64,000 bases of DNA from Streptomyces violaceusniger Tu 4113 (GCF_000147815.2 NC_015957.1:4650001-4714000); one strand, 5' to 3'; positions 52,206-61,634 are shown, counted from the first letter of the stretch. Translations and numbers: made by a program. The notes: a model not told the origin generated them from the letters alone.

Positions 52206-54038
52206 TCAGTCGAGCGTGATGGTGGGCTTGCGCAGGTCCATCCATGTCGCCAGGTCCAGGGCGCGTTCGATGATGGCGCGCTGCTGGGTGGTGATGTCCT
52301 CCGCCGGTGCGGCGATCGCCTCCTTCAGCGTCTCGGTGCGGCACAGTTCGAGGGCCTGGTGTCCCGAGGTGATGAGGTCGCCCACCTGCTGCTTGATGGC
52401 GGAGAGATAGGCGGGGTCGAAGCTGCCGGGGTAGCCGCTCTTCTTGCGGTTGGCCACGGACTCGGGCAGCACATCGCGGGTGGCCTCGCGCAGGATGCTC
52501 TTCTCCCGCCCGTCGAATGTCTTCAGCGACCAGGGGGTGTTGAAGACGTAGGAGACGAGGCGGTGGTCGCAGAACGGCACCCTGACCTCCAGGCCGACGG
52601 CCATGCTCATCCGGTCCTTGCGGTCGAGCAGGGTGTTGACCATGCGGGTGAGATGCAGGTAGCAGACCTGGCGCATGCGCTTCTCCAGGCCGGTCTCACC
52701 GTCCTTGAGGGGGACTTCGTCCAGGGCGCTGAGGTAGTGGTCATGGAGGTAGGTGTCCAGGTCGAGCTTATCGGTGAGGTCCTGGGACAGCAGGCTCTTG
52801 GTGTCGCCGAGCGTCAGTCCTCCGGCGAGCCACGGGAAGGTGTCGGCCTCGCGCCGCTCGTCGTGGAACCACGGGTAGCCGCCGAAGACCTCATCGGCGG
52901 ACTCGCCCGACAGGGCCACGGTCGACTGTTCGCGAACGGCCTTGAACAGCAGGTAGAGCGAGTTGTCCCGGTCGCCGAGCCCGGTGGGCAGATCCCTGGC
53001 CGCGATGGCAGCCTGCCGCACCGCCGGGTCGGACAGGGCGGAGCCGTCGAGCATGATGTCCCGGTGGTCGCATTTCACATGCTCGGCCACGGCGTGCACA
53101 TACGGGGTGTCCACGCTGGGCGCCACGTCGATCGCGCGGAAGTTCTCCGCCTGCCCGGGGAAGTCCACGGCGAAGCTGCGGACGGTCTCGCCGTGCTCGC
53201 CGAGCTTGCGGGCGGCCAGCGAGGTCATCGCCGAGGAGTCGAGCCCCCCGGAGAGCAGGGTGCAGCGGGGCACATCGGCGACGAGCTGCCGGGCGATGAT
53301 GTCCTCCAGCAGCTCCCGCACATGGGCGACGGTCGCGTCCTGGTCATCGGTGTGCTCGGAGACCTCCAGGCGCCAGTACGCCTGTTCGCGAAGTCCATTG
53401 CGGTCGACGACGGCGATGTGGCCGGGGCGCAGCTCCTTCATTCCCTTCCAGATCGCATGCCCCGGTGTCTTGGCGAAGGAGAAGATCTCCCGCAGCCCGT
53501 CGACGCCGACCTCGGGGGCGGCGAGCGGGTTGGCGAGGATGGCCTTGGGCTCGGATCCGAAGAGGACGCCGTCGTCGGTCTCGTAGTAGTAGAACGGCTT
53601 GATGCCCATCCGGTCCCGGACCATTACCAGCTTTTCCGTGCGGGAGTCCCAGATGGCGAAGGCGTACATGCCGTTCAGCTTCTCGGTGAGGGATTCGCCC
53701 CACTCCACATAGCCGCGCAGGACGACCTCGGTGTCGGAGTCGGTGGTGAAGCCATGGCCCCTGCGGCGCAGTTCGTCGCGCAGCTCGGTGAAGTTGTACG
53801 CCTCACCGGAGTAGACCATGCTCACGGGACCGTCGGCGGTGTCGACGGTCATGGGCTGTGCCCCGCCGGGCAGATCGATGACGGCCAGCCTGCGGTGGCC
53901 GAGCGCAGCCTTGCCGGTCACCCACGCTCCGGCCGCGTCCGGTCCTCGGCAGGCCATCGTCTCCGTCATGGCGTCGAGGACCTGGCGATGGGAGGTCAGA
54001 TCGCGGCGGTAGGAGACCCAGCCGGTGATGCCGCACAC
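52206..54038 (-). CDS. asnB: Asparagine synthetase (glutamine-hydrolysing), AsnB type
   Basis: 610 residues when begun at the GTG ending at 54038, which puts the glutaminase nucleophile at Cys2 (CGITGWVS); the ATGs six and three codons upstream would bury the Cys and are rejected. AAGGGA lies nine bases before the GTG. Domains: class II glutamine amidotransferase (RGPDAAGAW, LGHRRLAVIDL, SGEAYNF) and synthetase with PP-loop LLSGGLDSSAMTS and ALSGESADEVFGGYPWF. Makes Asn from Asp using Gln and ATP. Some members act in secondary metabolism; here it has its own promoter and terminator. Confidence 0.92.
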   Translation of the reverse strand: MCGITGWVSYRRDLTSHRQVLDAMTETMACRGPDAAGAWVTGKAALGHRRLAVIDLPGGAQPMTVDTADGPVSMVYSGEAYNFTELRDELRRRGHGFTTDSDTEVVLRGYVEWGESLTEKLNGMYAFAIWDSRTEKLVMVRDRMGIKPFYYYETDDGVLFGSEPKAILANPLAAPEVGVDGLREIFSFAKTPGHAIWKGMKELRPGHIAVVDRNGLREQAYWRLEVSEHTDDQDATVAHVRELLEDIIARQLVADVPRCTLLSGGLDSSAMTSLAARKLGEHGETVRSFAVDFPGQAENFRAIDVAPSVDTPYVHAVAEHVKCDHRDIMLDGSALSDPAVRQAAIAARDLPTGLGDRDNSLYLLFKAVREQSTVALSGESADEVFGGYPWFHDERREADTFPWLAGGLTLGDTKSLLSQDLTDKLDLDTYLHDHYLSALDEVPLKDGETGLEKRMRQVCYLHLTRMVNTLLDRKDRMSMAVGLEVRVPFCDHRLVSYVFNTPWSLKTFDGREKSILREATRDVLPESVANRKKSGYPGSFDPAYLSAIKQQVGDLITSGHQALELCRTETLKEAIAAPAEDITTQQRAIIERALDLATWMDLRKPTITLD

Positions 54039-54418
54039 AGTGATCATCCCTTTCACTCAGCAGAGATGGTTGCCTGTGAAAACCATCTACCTCTCCGGAG
54101 GCGGACCGCTACCGGGCGCTGATCCCTGGGGGAGTGGCATTTCTCACTGGTAAATTCCTGTTAATGATAAGTTTCGCGGTGGTCGCTGGCCGAAAAACGC
54201 CGCCCACTAAATTCCCATTTTACAGCCGATATCCACGTCGCAATTCGTAAGCGAAAATGCCGGCCGTATACGAAAGAGGCCGGGCCCGGTGAGCTGAGGC
54301 ACCGTCACCCTCGGCCGTTCCTCGGCGGACTCCTCCCCGGCTGCCGTCGGGGGTGCCGGGTACCTCCGTGACCTGGGGGGTTACCATATGAGCGCCACCT
54401 AGCTCGAAAGATGGATTT
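54039..54418. promoter_or_regulatory. 380-base divergent promoter region between asnB and GAPDH genes
   Basis: No gene seen. Unusually AT-rich for this genome between about 54150 and 54265. An 8-base perfect inverted repeat, AGATGGTT (54064-54071) / AACCATCT (54081-54088), flanked by AGAG/CTCT, lies in the asnB leader. A weak GGGTACC...GGTTACC pair is near 54358-54386 before the GAPDH start. These could be operators or leader RNA structures. Confidence 0.45.
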
Positions 54419-55873
54419 GTGACTCTCAACGAGGACTCGTTCACCAACTGGAAGCACCGCGAGGAGATCGCGGAGTCGATGATCCCCGTCATCGGGAAGC
54501 TGTATCGGGAGCGGGACGTCACGGTCCTGCTGCACAGCCGCTCCTTGGTGAACAAGTCGGTCGTCAGCATCCTCAAGACCCACCGATTCGCCCGCCAGAT
54601 CGCCGGTGCGGAACTCTCGGTCACCGACACCCTGCCCTTCCTGCAGGCGCTCACCGCGCTCGACCTCGGCCCCTCCCAGATCGACATCGGCATGCTCGCC
54701 GAGACGTACCGGGCCGATGACCGCGGTCTCTCGGTGGAGGAGTTCACCGCCGAGGCCGTCGCCGGTGCTACGGGCGCCAACAAGATCGAGTGCCGTGAGG
54801 GACGCGATGTCGTCCTCTACGGTTTCGGCCGCATCGGCCGCCTCGTCGCCCGCCTGCTCATCGAGAAGGCCGGGTCCGGCAACGGCCTGCGACTGCGCGC
54901 CATCGTCGTCCGCGGGGGCGGCGGCCGGGCCGGCGAAGATCTCGTCAAGCGCGCCTCGCTGCTGCGCCGCGACTCCATCCACGGTCAGTTCCAGGGCACG
55001 ATCACCGTTGACGAGGCCAACAGCACGATCGTCGCCAATGGCAACGAGATCAAGGTGATCTACGCCGATGACCCGACGTCGGTGGACTACACGGCGTACG
55101 GCATCAAGGACGCCATCCTCATCGACAACACCGGCAAGTGGCGCGATCGCGAAGGGCTGTCGAAGCATCTGCGCCCCGGTGTCGACAAGGTGGTGCTGAC
55201 CGCGCCGGGCAAGGGCGATGTGCCCAACGTCGTCCATGGCGTCAACCACGACACGATCAAGCCGGACGAGCAGATCCTGTCCTGCGCGTCCTGCACCACC
55301 AACGCGATCGTCCCGCCGCTGAAGGCGATGGCGGACGAGTACGGCGTCCTGCGCGGCCATGTGGAGACCGTCCACTCGTTCACCAACGACCAGAACCTGC
55401 TGGACAATTACCACAAGTCCGACCGCCGTGGCCGCTCGGCGCCGCTCAACATGGTCATCACCGAGACCGGTGCCGCCTCCGCCGTCGCGAAGGCCCTGCC
55501 CGACCTCGATGCGAAGATCACCGGCAGCTCGATCCGCGTCCCGGTGCCGGACGTCTCGATCGCCATCCTCAATCTGCAACTCGCGCGCGAGACCAGCCGC
55601 GAGGAGGTCCTGGACTATCTGCGCGATGTGTCCCTGACCTCGCCGCTCAAGCGCCAGATCGACTTCACCAGCGCCCCCGACGCGGTCTCCAACGACTTCA
55701 TCGGCTCGCGCCACGCTTCGATCGTCGACGCCGGTGCCACCAAGGTCGAGGGCGACAACGCCATCCTCTACCTCTGGTACGACAACGAGTTCGGCTACTC
55801 CTGCCAGGTCATCCGCGTCGTCCAGTACGTCTCCGGGGTGGAGTACCCGACCTACCCGGCCCCGGTGGCCTGA
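54419..55873 (+). CDS. Long-form glyceraldehyde-3-phosphate dehydrogenase
   Basis: 484 residues from a GTG. The first about 125 residues (KHREEIAESMIPVIGKLYRE, a helical extension) precede the GAPDH core, which begins at VVLYGFGRIGRLVARLL. Catalytic Cys in SCASCTTNAIVPPL; His in the HSFTNDQNLLD region is replaced by that conserved string; RRGRSAPLNMVITETGAA binds phosphate; YDNEFGYSCQV near the end. Such extended forms occur in actinobacteria beside a canonical Gap and may have an anabolic or NADP-linked role. Cytoplasmic. Asp/Leu change in the NAD-binding region: IVVRGG after the first fold lacks the usual Asp, so NADP use is possible. Confidence 0.9.
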   Translation: MTLNEDSFTNWKHREEIAESMIPVIGKLYRERDVTVLLHSRSLVNKSVVSILKTHRFARQIAGAELSVTDTLPFLQALTALDLGPSQIDIGMLAETYRADDRGLSVEEFTAEAVAGATGANKIECREGRDVVLYGFGRIGRLVARLLIEKAGSGNGLRLRAIVVRGGGGRAGEDLVKRASLLRRDSIHGQFQGTITVDEANSTIVANGNEIKVIYADDPTSVDYTAYGIKDAILIDNTGKWRDREGLSKHLRPGVDKVVLTAPGKGDVPNVVHGVNHDTIKPDEQILSCASCTTNAIVPPLKAMADEYGVLRGHVETVHSFTNDQNLLDNYHKSDRRGRSAPLNMVITETGAASAVAKALPDLDAKITGSSIRVPVPDVSIAILNLQLARETSREEVLDYLRDVSLTSPLKRQIDFTSAPDAVSNDFIGSRHASIVDAGATKVEGDNAILYLWYDNEFGYSCQVIRVVQYVSGVEYPTYPAPVA

Positions 55874-55903
55874 CACCCGGCCGGCGACGGCCACGGCGGG
55901 CTC

Positions 55904-55936
55904 GGCGGGCTCGGCGGGCTCCCCGCCGAGCCCGCC
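55904..55936. terminator. Bidirectional stem-loop terminator
   Basis: GGCGGGCTCGGCGG (55904-55917) pairs with CCGCCGAGCCCGCC (55923-55936). A CGGCGGGCT unit is repeated three times ahead of it. Between convergent GAPDH and ROK genes; touches the ROK stop. Confidence 0.75.
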
Positions 55937-57171
55937 TATCCCCCCGCTCCGGGCTCGTCGGCCAGCAGCCGTGCGATGCCCGCCGGTCCGAAGACGTCCC
56001 GCGTGGCGAGGGCGATCCCGCCGTGGAGCCCGGAGCGGCCCTTGAGCTGGGTCGCGGTGATGGTCAGCTTGCGGGTGGCCAGGGGGAGGGCGCGCTGGTA
56101 CACGGCGGCTCGTACGGCGGAGACGAGGTCGTCGCGGAGTTCGCTCAGCGGACCGGCCAGGATGATGCTGCGCGGATTGAACATGTGCACCAGCACGGCG
56201 ACCACCTCCCCGACCTCCGTGGCCGCCTGGCGTACGGCGTGCAGTGCGGCCGGGTCGCTGTCGGCGACGCGCTGGGCGAGCACCCGGGTGCCGTACAGAG
56301 GGTCGTCGTCGGTCGACTCGGGGATGCCGAGGCCGCGCAGGACGGCGCGGTGCGAGGCGATCGCCCCGACGCAGCCGACGTTGCCGCAGACGCACAGGAC
56401 GTTGCCCCCGCTGACGGCACGGGTATGGCCGATGTCGCCGGCGGCTCCGTCGGCGCCGCGGTACACATCACCGCCCGCGGTGACGAGGCCCGCCCCGATA
56501 CCGCTCGCGATCTTGATGCAGAGCAGGGGAGTCTCCGCCCCGCCCTGTTCGGCCTCGCCCAGGGCCATCAGATTGACGTCGTTGTCCACGACGACCGGGG
56601 CGCGGAAGCGTTCCCGGAGGTGCTCGGCGACGGGGTAGCCGTCCCAGCCTGGCATGCCGGTCGGCTGTACCGCGCAACCCTGCTGGAAGTCCACCGGACC
56701 GGGCAGGCCGACGACCACCTCACGCAACCGGCCGGGATCGCGGTCGTACTCCGCCAGCAGCCTCCGCAGCAGCTCGGCGACCGCGTCCAGCACGATCCGC
56801 GGGCCCGCGTCGATCCGGACGGCGACCGTGTCCTGTGCGATCAGCCGCCTGCTGAGATCGGCGATGGCCACGTGGGAGGCGGTGGTGTCGACGTCCACGG
56901 CGACGACGGTGCCGGCCTGTGGGCTGATCGTCAGCACCCGGGGCGGTCGTCCCCGGACGGATCGCCTGGACTCGACCTCCTGCAGGATGCCGTTGCCGAC
57001 GAGATTCTCCACCTGCTGGCCCACGGTCGACCGGGCCAGGCCGCTGCGCCGCGCGAGCTCCGCGCGGTTGGTCGCCTCCCCGGAGATCACAAGCCCCAGC
57101 ACCCGGCGCAGTGCGAGGGGGACCGATGCGGGGGCACATGATTCCTCCGCCCAGCCGTCGTCTTTATGCAT
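55936..57171 (-). CDS. ROK family transcriptional regulator
   Basis: 411 residues. MarR-like winged helix at about 20-80 (NRAELARRSGLARSTVGQQV), then the ROK ATPase-fold domain: AVDVDTTASHVAIADL, VVVGLPGPVD, VDNDVNLMALGEAEQGG, IASGIGAGL. The Zn site CVCGNVGCVGAIAS keeps the Cys but has Gly where Glu is typical (GCxE). Sugar sensing repressor type (XylR/NagC). Divergent from the Gfo-isomerase operon. Confidence 0.9.
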   Translation of the reverse strand: MHKDDGWAEESCAPASVPLALRRVLGLVISGEATNRAELARRSGLARSTVGQQVENLVGNGILQEVESRRSVRGRPPRVLTISPQAGTVVAVDVDTTASHVAIADLSRRLIAQDTVAVRIDAGPRIVLDAVAELLRRLLAEYDRDPGRLREVVVGLPGPVDFQQGCAVQPTGMPGWDGYPVAEHLRERFRAPVVVDNDVNLMALGEAEQGGAETPLLCIKIASGIGAGLVTAGGDVYRGADGAAGDIGHTRAVSGGNVLCVCGNVGCVGAIASHRAVLRGLGIPESTDDDPLYGTRVLAQRVADSDPAALHAVRQAATEVGEVVAVLVHMFNPRSIILAGPLSELRDDLVSAVRAAVYQRALPLATRKLTITATQLKGRSGLHGGIALATRDVFGPAGIARLLADEPGAGG

Positions 57172-57392
57172 TCGAGTGACCGTAATGTTGCTCCCTTGGG
57201 TCCGTCAACGATTCTCCCCTCTCACCTTGCCCTTCAGGCGCTTCCAGGGCGAGCGCGCAGAAAATTTGGCCACTTTTAGGCCTTGGAAAAAATTAAATAA
57301 GCTGTCTTGTGCTTGCTGCCAGAACTAAACCAAGGTGATGCGCAGCGCGGCGTCAGACCGCGATCGGCGGTGGGACGACGGAGGTGCATCAG
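57172..57392. promoter_or_regulatory. Divergent promoter region of ROK gene and dehydrogenase operon
   Basis: 221 bases, no gene. Contains an AT-rich tract at about 57258-57302 (GAAAAATT-like and TTAAATAAG) that stands out from the GC-rich context and a GGCC/GGCC pair around CACTTTTA. Probably holds ROK binding sites and both promoters; exact operator not resolved. Confidence 0.45.
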
Positions 57393-58544
57393 ATGAATGG
57401 TTCGCTTCGAGCGGTGGTATCAGGTGCCGGGATGATCGGTGCCGTGCACGCGGCCGCGATCCGTGCGAGCGGCGGAGAGCTCGCCGGAGTGGTGGCCTCG
57501 ACCCCCGAGCGCAGTGCGCGGGTCGCCGAGGAGTGGAACGTACCCGGCCGCTACCCCGACTTCGCGGCGGTGCTCGCCGACGACAGCGTATCGGTCGTCC
57601 ATGTGTGCACCCCGAACGCACTGCATATCGGCCAGGCCGAGGCGGCACTGCGCGCGGGCAAGCATGTGATCTGCGAGAAGCCGCTCGCCACCTCTGCCGC
57701 CGACGCGCAGCGGCTGACGAGCCTGGCACAGGAGACGGGGCTGGTGCTCGCGGTCCCCTTCGTCTACCGCTACCACCCGCTCGTCCGGGAGCTCCGGGAC
57801 CGGCGGCTGCGTGGCGAATTCGGCGCCTGGCAGTTGCTCCACGGCAGCTATCTGCAGGACTGGATGCTGTCCGAGGAGGCCATGTCCTGGCGGGTCGATC
57901 CGGCCGACGGCGGCCCCTCCCGGGCGTTCGCGGACATCGGATCCCACTGGTGCGACCTTGTGGAGTGGGTGGCCGGAGTCCGCTTCACCGAACTCACCGC
58001 GAGGCTCGGCACCACCGTTCCCACCCGGCCCGCCGGCACGGGCGCGAGCTTCGCGACCAGGGGTGGTGGCCCACGGGTGCGGGTGCGCACCGAGGATGTG
58101 GCGACCGTACTGCTGCGCACCGACGGCGGCGCCCTGGCCACGCTCACGGTTTCCCAGGTGTCGGCCGGCCGCAAGAACCGGCTGTGGTTCGAGCTGGACG
58201 GCGCGCGGGGCAGCGCGGTCTTCGACCAGGAGAATCCCGAGACCGTATGGCTCGGCGCGCCGGACGGAGCACGGGTGCTGTTCCGGGACCCGGCCCAGGG
58301 ATCGGCCGAGCAGCGACGGCTCTCACGGCTCCCCGCCGGCCACGCCCAGGGCTACGCCGAATGCTTCACCTCCTTTGTCTCCGACGCCTATGCGGCCATC
58401 CGCGGGGATGCGCCCGAGGGATTGCCCACCGGAGCGGACGGTGTCCGCTCGGCACGGATCGTCGAGGCCGTGCTGACCTCCTCCGCGTCGTTGACCTGGA
58501 CCGATGTCGACCCCACAGAGATAGCCCTGGAGGCCACCGCATGA
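57393..58544 (+). CDS. Gfo/Idh/MocA family dehydrogenase (3)
   Basis: 383 residues from the ATG at 57393 (GGAGG nine bases before). NAD motif VVSGAGMIGAVHAAAI, VHVCTPNALH, AGKHVICEKPLATS with catalytic Lys, and RAFADIGSHWCDLVEW (His/Asp region). First gene of a three-gene operon; acts on a sugar or inositol-type substrate. Confidence 0.88.
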   Translation: MNGSLRAVVSGAGMIGAVHAAAIRASGGELAGVVASTPERSARVAEEWNVPGRYPDFAAVLADDSVSVVHVCTPNALHIGQAEAALRAGKHVICEKPLATSAADAQRLTSLAQETGLVLAVPFVYRYHPLVRELRDRRLRGEFGAWQLLHGSYLQDWMLSEEAMSWRVDPADGGPSRAFADIGSHWCDLVEWVAGVRFTELTARLGTTVPTRPAGTGASFATRGGGPRVRVRTEDVATVLLRTDGGALATLTVSQVSAGRKNRLWFELDGARGSAVFDQENPETVWLGAPDGARVLFRDPAQGSAEQRRLSRLPAGHAQGYAECFTSFVSDAYAAIRGDAPEGLPTGADGVRSARIVEAVLTSSASLTWTDVDPTEIALEATA

Positions 58545-59461
58545 AACTCGGCATGCTCACCGCCTGTCTGCCCCATCTCTCCCTGGCCGAGATCGCCGCA
58601 TGGGCGAGCGAGGCGGGATATGAGGCCCTGGAGGTCGCGGCCTGGCCACGCACCGGAGGCCGGGACTTCGAGGCCGCGCACCTGCCCGTGGCCGGTTTCG
58701 GCCAACGCGACGCCGAGGAGATCCGGGGGCTGTTCGAGCGCCACCGCCTCGACCTCTCGGCCCTGGCGTACTACGAGAACAACCTCCACCCCGACCCTGC
58801 GCGCCGCGCGGAGATCCACGCCCATCTCAAGGCGGTCATCGACACCGCGGCGGCCCTCGACGTCCCGTACGTGGGCACCTTCGTGGGCCGCGACTGGACC
58901 CGGCCGGTGGCGCCCAATCTGGAAGAGGCCGAGAAGGTCTTCCCGGAACTCGTCGAGTACGCGGGGGAGAGGGACGTCCGCCTCATCATCGAGAACTGTG
59001 TGATGGAGGGCTGGCACCCGGACGGCTGTCCGGGCAACCTCGCCTATTCGCCCGAGCTGTGGGAGTGGATGTTCTCCCTCGGGCTGTATCTGAACTGGGA
59101 TCCGTCGCATCTGACGTGGATCGGTGTCGATCCGGTGCAAACCATCGCGCCTTACGCGGACCGGATCGTGCACGCCCAGGCCAAGGACCTCCAGATCCTC
59201 CCCGGAAAGGTGGACCGCTACGGGTTCTTCGGCAAGGCGGTCCAGCGGGAGGACCCGTGGGACACCGGCTGGTGGCGCTACCGCGTGCCCGGCCGGGGCC
59301 AGGTCGACTGGAGCGCCGTCGTGGACGCCCTCTACGAGCACGGATTCACCGGGACCCTCTCGGTCGAGCACGAGGATCCGGTGTGGGGCGGTACCGAGGA
59401 GAAGGTCAAAACCGGCCTGGAGATCGCCCACCGCACCCTGCGCCCGCTGATCGTCGCCTGA
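58541..59461 (+). CDS. Sugar phosphate isomerase/epimerase (xylose-isomerase-like TIM barrel)
   Basis: 306 residues, ATGA overlap with the upstream gene. Begins MKLGMLTACLPHLSLAEIA. Metal-ligand residues of AP-endonuclease-2-type barrels: IENC (Glu), LNWDPSHLTW (Asp/His), VHAQAKD and SVEHEDPVWGGTE (Glu). Such proteins act in inositol or hexulose pathways, as inosose isomerase or dehydratase-like enzymes. Its place between two Gfo enzymes suggests successive oxidation and isomerisation of the same ring compound. Confidence 0.88.
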   Translation: MKLGMLTACLPHLSLAEIAAWASEAGYEALEVAAWPRTGGRDFEAAHLPVAGFGQRDAEEIRGLFERHRLDLSALAYYENNLHPDPARRAEIHAHLKAVIDTAAALDVPYVGTFVGRDWTRPVAPNLEEAEKVFPELVEYAGERDVRLIIENCVMEGWHPDGCPGNLAYSPELWEWMFSLGLYLNWDPSHLTWIGVDPVQTIAPYADRIVHAQAKDLQILPGKVDRYGFFGKAVQREDPWDTGWWRYRVPGRGQVDWSAVVDALYEHGFTGTLSVEHEDPVWGGTEEKVKTGLEIAHRTLRPLIVA

Positions 59462-59512
59462 CGACCGCCTGCCGCTCCCCGTACACCACCACAGCACGAC
59501 CGCAGGAGACTC

Positions 59513-60240
59513 ATGGCCCAGCACACTGCACGGCACCGCATCGGGATTCTGGGCGCCGGCAACATCTTCGGCCGCTATGCCGAGGGACTGCGCACCTTTC
59601 CGGAGCTCGACGTGATCCGGGTGGCCGACGTCGACCCGGCCCGCGCGGAGCGTGCCGCGGCCGAATACGCCATCCCGGCCTGGGGCGGTCCCGACGAGCT
59701 TCTCGAGGACGACGCCGTCGAGATCGTCATCAACATCACCCCGCCGGCGTTCCACGCGAAGACCGTCATCGCGGCGCTGGAGGCGGGCAAGCACGTCTAC
59801 GTCGAGAAGCCGCTCGCGGCCACCGTCGAGGAGGCCCGCGAGGTCCTCGACGCCGCCGAGCGCAGTGGGAAGCTGCTGGGCTCGGCCCCGGACACCTTTC
59901 TCGGCAGCGCCGTGCAGACCGCCCGGCACGCGATCGACACCGGCCTGATCGGCGAACCCGTCGGCGCCACCGCCTTCGTCCGGTCCAGCCGTTCCGAGAC
60001 CTGGCACCCGGACCCCCGGGCCTTCTACGGCCGGGCGGCGGGCCCGTGCTGGACATGGGCCCCTACTACCTGGCCGCGCTCGTCAACTGCCTCGGCCCGG
60101 TCCGGCAGGTGTCCGCCGCCACCCGCGTCGGCGCGAAGACCCGCGAGGTCACCAGCCCCGAGCGGGTGGTCGACGAGATAACCGTCGAGGTCCCCACCCA
60201 CGCCTCGGCCGTGCTGACGTTCGCCTCCGGGCCCACGGCG
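59513..60240 (+). pseudogene. Gfo/Idh/MocA family gene, frameshifted and 3'-truncated
   Basis: Starts MAQHTARHRIGILGAGNIFG, with AGKHVYVEKPLAATVEE and the EKP Lys intact. At 60029-60036 one G is missing (CGGGCGGCGGG; one more G would restore YGRGGGPVLDMGPYYLA). After the shift the alternate frame continues GPVLDMGPYYLAALVNCLG and ends near AVLTFASG at about 60230, where the rest of the C-terminal domain is absent and the 3' end of the convergent permease gene begins. So there are two defects: a frameshift and a truncation. Confidence 0.78.
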
Positions 60241-61245
60241 TCAGACGCCGGTCCTGGCTGTCGTGGCGCGCGACCGGGCGCGCGGGACGGCGGCCGCACG
60301 GGCGCGCAGCCGTTGCAGCGGGGTGGGCGGCAGTGCCCGCGCGGCCCCCCGCGCGTAGTACCGCTCGACATAGAACTGTCCCGCGCTCAGTACGGTGGTG
60401 ACCGCGATGTACCAGAGGGTGGCCACCATGAGCAGCGGGATGACCTGGTAGCTCTGGTTGTAGACCAGTTGCACCGAGTACAGCAGGTCGTGCACGGCCA
60501 GCACGCTGACGATGCTGGTCCCCTTGAGCGTGCCGATCAGCATGTTCCCCGCGGTCGGCACGATGGAACGCATCGCCTGCGGAATGACGATCCGGCGCAG
60601 TGTGCGCCGTCTGCCGAGTCCGAGTGCCTGGGCGGCCTCGGTCTGGCCGGAGTCCACGGACAGGATGCCGCCGCGTATCACCTCGGCGGCGTAGGCGGCC
60701 TCGTGCAGGGTCAGCCCGATGACGGCGGTGAGGGTGGGGCCGAGCAGATTGACCGTCTTGACGGTGACGAACTGCGGGCCGAAGGGGAGGCCGAGGCCGA
60801 GTGTCGGGTACAGAGCGCCGATGTTGAACCAGAACAGTAGCTGGACCAGCAGCGGCGTGGAGCGGAAGATCCATACATAGCCCCAACTCAGTATGGACAG
60901 CACCGGGTTGGTGGACAGCCGCATCACCGCCAGCGGGATGCCGAGCAGGAAACCGAGCACCATCACCGCGCCGGTCAGCCACAGGGTCAGCAGCAGTCCG
61001 TCGAGTACGGCGCCGGTGGTGAAGTACCGGCCCACCACGTCCCACTGGAAAGCGTCATTGCGCACAACGGAGTTGACCACCATCGCGAAGACCAGGAGCG
61101 CGGCGGCGGCGGTCAGCCGGCGGCCGATGCGTCGGCGCGGCACGATCCGCGGCAGGTCGCCGGGACCGGGGGCGCCCGTCTCGGGGCGCTTGTCGACGGG
61201 GACGGGCACCGCGTCGGGTGCGGTGGTACGGGAAGGCGTGGCCAT
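60241..61245 (-). CDS. Amino acid ABC transporter permease (HisM/GlnP type)
   Basis: 334 residues from the ATG ending at 61245, with GGAG upstream. About six membrane segments after a long soluble N-terminus. Polar-amino-acid permease signature FRSTPLLVQLLFWFNIG and EAA loop EAAYAAEVIRGGILSVDSGQ, then EAAQALGLGRRRTLRRIVIP. Its partner ATPase and binding protein are not in this stretch; the binding protein at 63125 may be the partner. C-terminus is Arg-rich. Confidence 0.9.
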   Translation of the reverse strand: MATPSRTTAPDAVPVPVDKRPETGAPGPGDLPRIVPRRRIGRRLTAAAALLVFAMVVNSVVRNDAFQWDVVGRYFTTGAVLDGLLLTLWLTGAVMVLGFLLGIPLAVMRLSTNPVLSILSWGYVWIFRSTPLLVQLLFWFNIGALYPTLGLGLPFGPQFVTVKTVNLLGPTLTAVIGLTLHEAAYAAEVIRGGILSVDSGQTEAAQALGLGRRRTLRRIVIPQAMRSIVPTAGNMLIGTLKGTSIVSVLAVHDLLYSVQLVYNQSYQVIPLLMVATLWYIAVTTVLSAGQFYVERYYARGAARALPPTPLQRLRARAAAVPRARSRATTARTGV

Positions 61246-61556
61246 CGGGAGGCTCTCCGGGTGAGGGGGGCACGGGCGTCGGCGACAGCCCGGTGGTACG
61301 CGCACACGGACACCCGAGAAGGCGGTACGCGGGTACGGTGCGGCCGGGCTCGGCGTCATCACGCTCACCGCGTCCCTCAACGCGGCCGGATGGGCCTCCG
61401 CGCGCGGCGGGCCCGTCCGTCGTCGATCGTAAGTACCCAGCGCATGCATCTGTCAAGCACACATGGGAACCGGTGAACACGTGGGAACCGGTCAACGCCG
61501 GTCCGGTATGCGGGCGGTGGTTGACGAGAAGCGTTGTGTACTGCCTAATTGCTCCC
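61246..61556. promoter_or_regulatory. Intergenic promoter region with direct repeat
   Basis: 311 bases, no protein gene seen. Contains TGGGAACCGGT at 61464-61474 and again at 61482-61492 (18 bases apart). TTGACG at 61521 with a weak -10 about 17 to 19 bases later precedes the leader peptide start. Drives the permease leftward and the leader/monooxygenase rightward. Confidence 0.5.
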
Positions 61557-61634
61557 ATGAATACCGAGCAGCGTCTGGTCACCCGTGGCCACATCGACTT
61601 CGGTCGGGTGTGGTCGGCCGCTTGTCGCGCCTGA
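61557..61634 (+). CDS. 25-residue leader peptide of sulfur-related operon
   Basis: ATG at 61557, TGA at 61632-61634. MNTEQRLVTRGHIDFGRVWS then AACRA: the R-x-H-x-D-x-x-R-V-x-S-A-x-C-R pattern of the short leader peptides annotated before sulfur-assimilation genes in actinobacteria. A Cys codon lies near the end. 283 bases separate it from the monooxygenase gene; CTCGGC and GCCGAG around 61634-61700 could form an attenuator-like stem. Suggests regulation by cysteine or sulfur supply. Confidence 0.75.
   Translation: MNTEQRLVTRGHIDFGRVWSAACRA

Noticed and set aside
61416..61449. Start of the amino acid permease at an upstream ATG (61449)
   Set aside because: It would add 68 residues rich in Arg and Pro without membrane character; the ATG at 61245 has a ribosome binding site.
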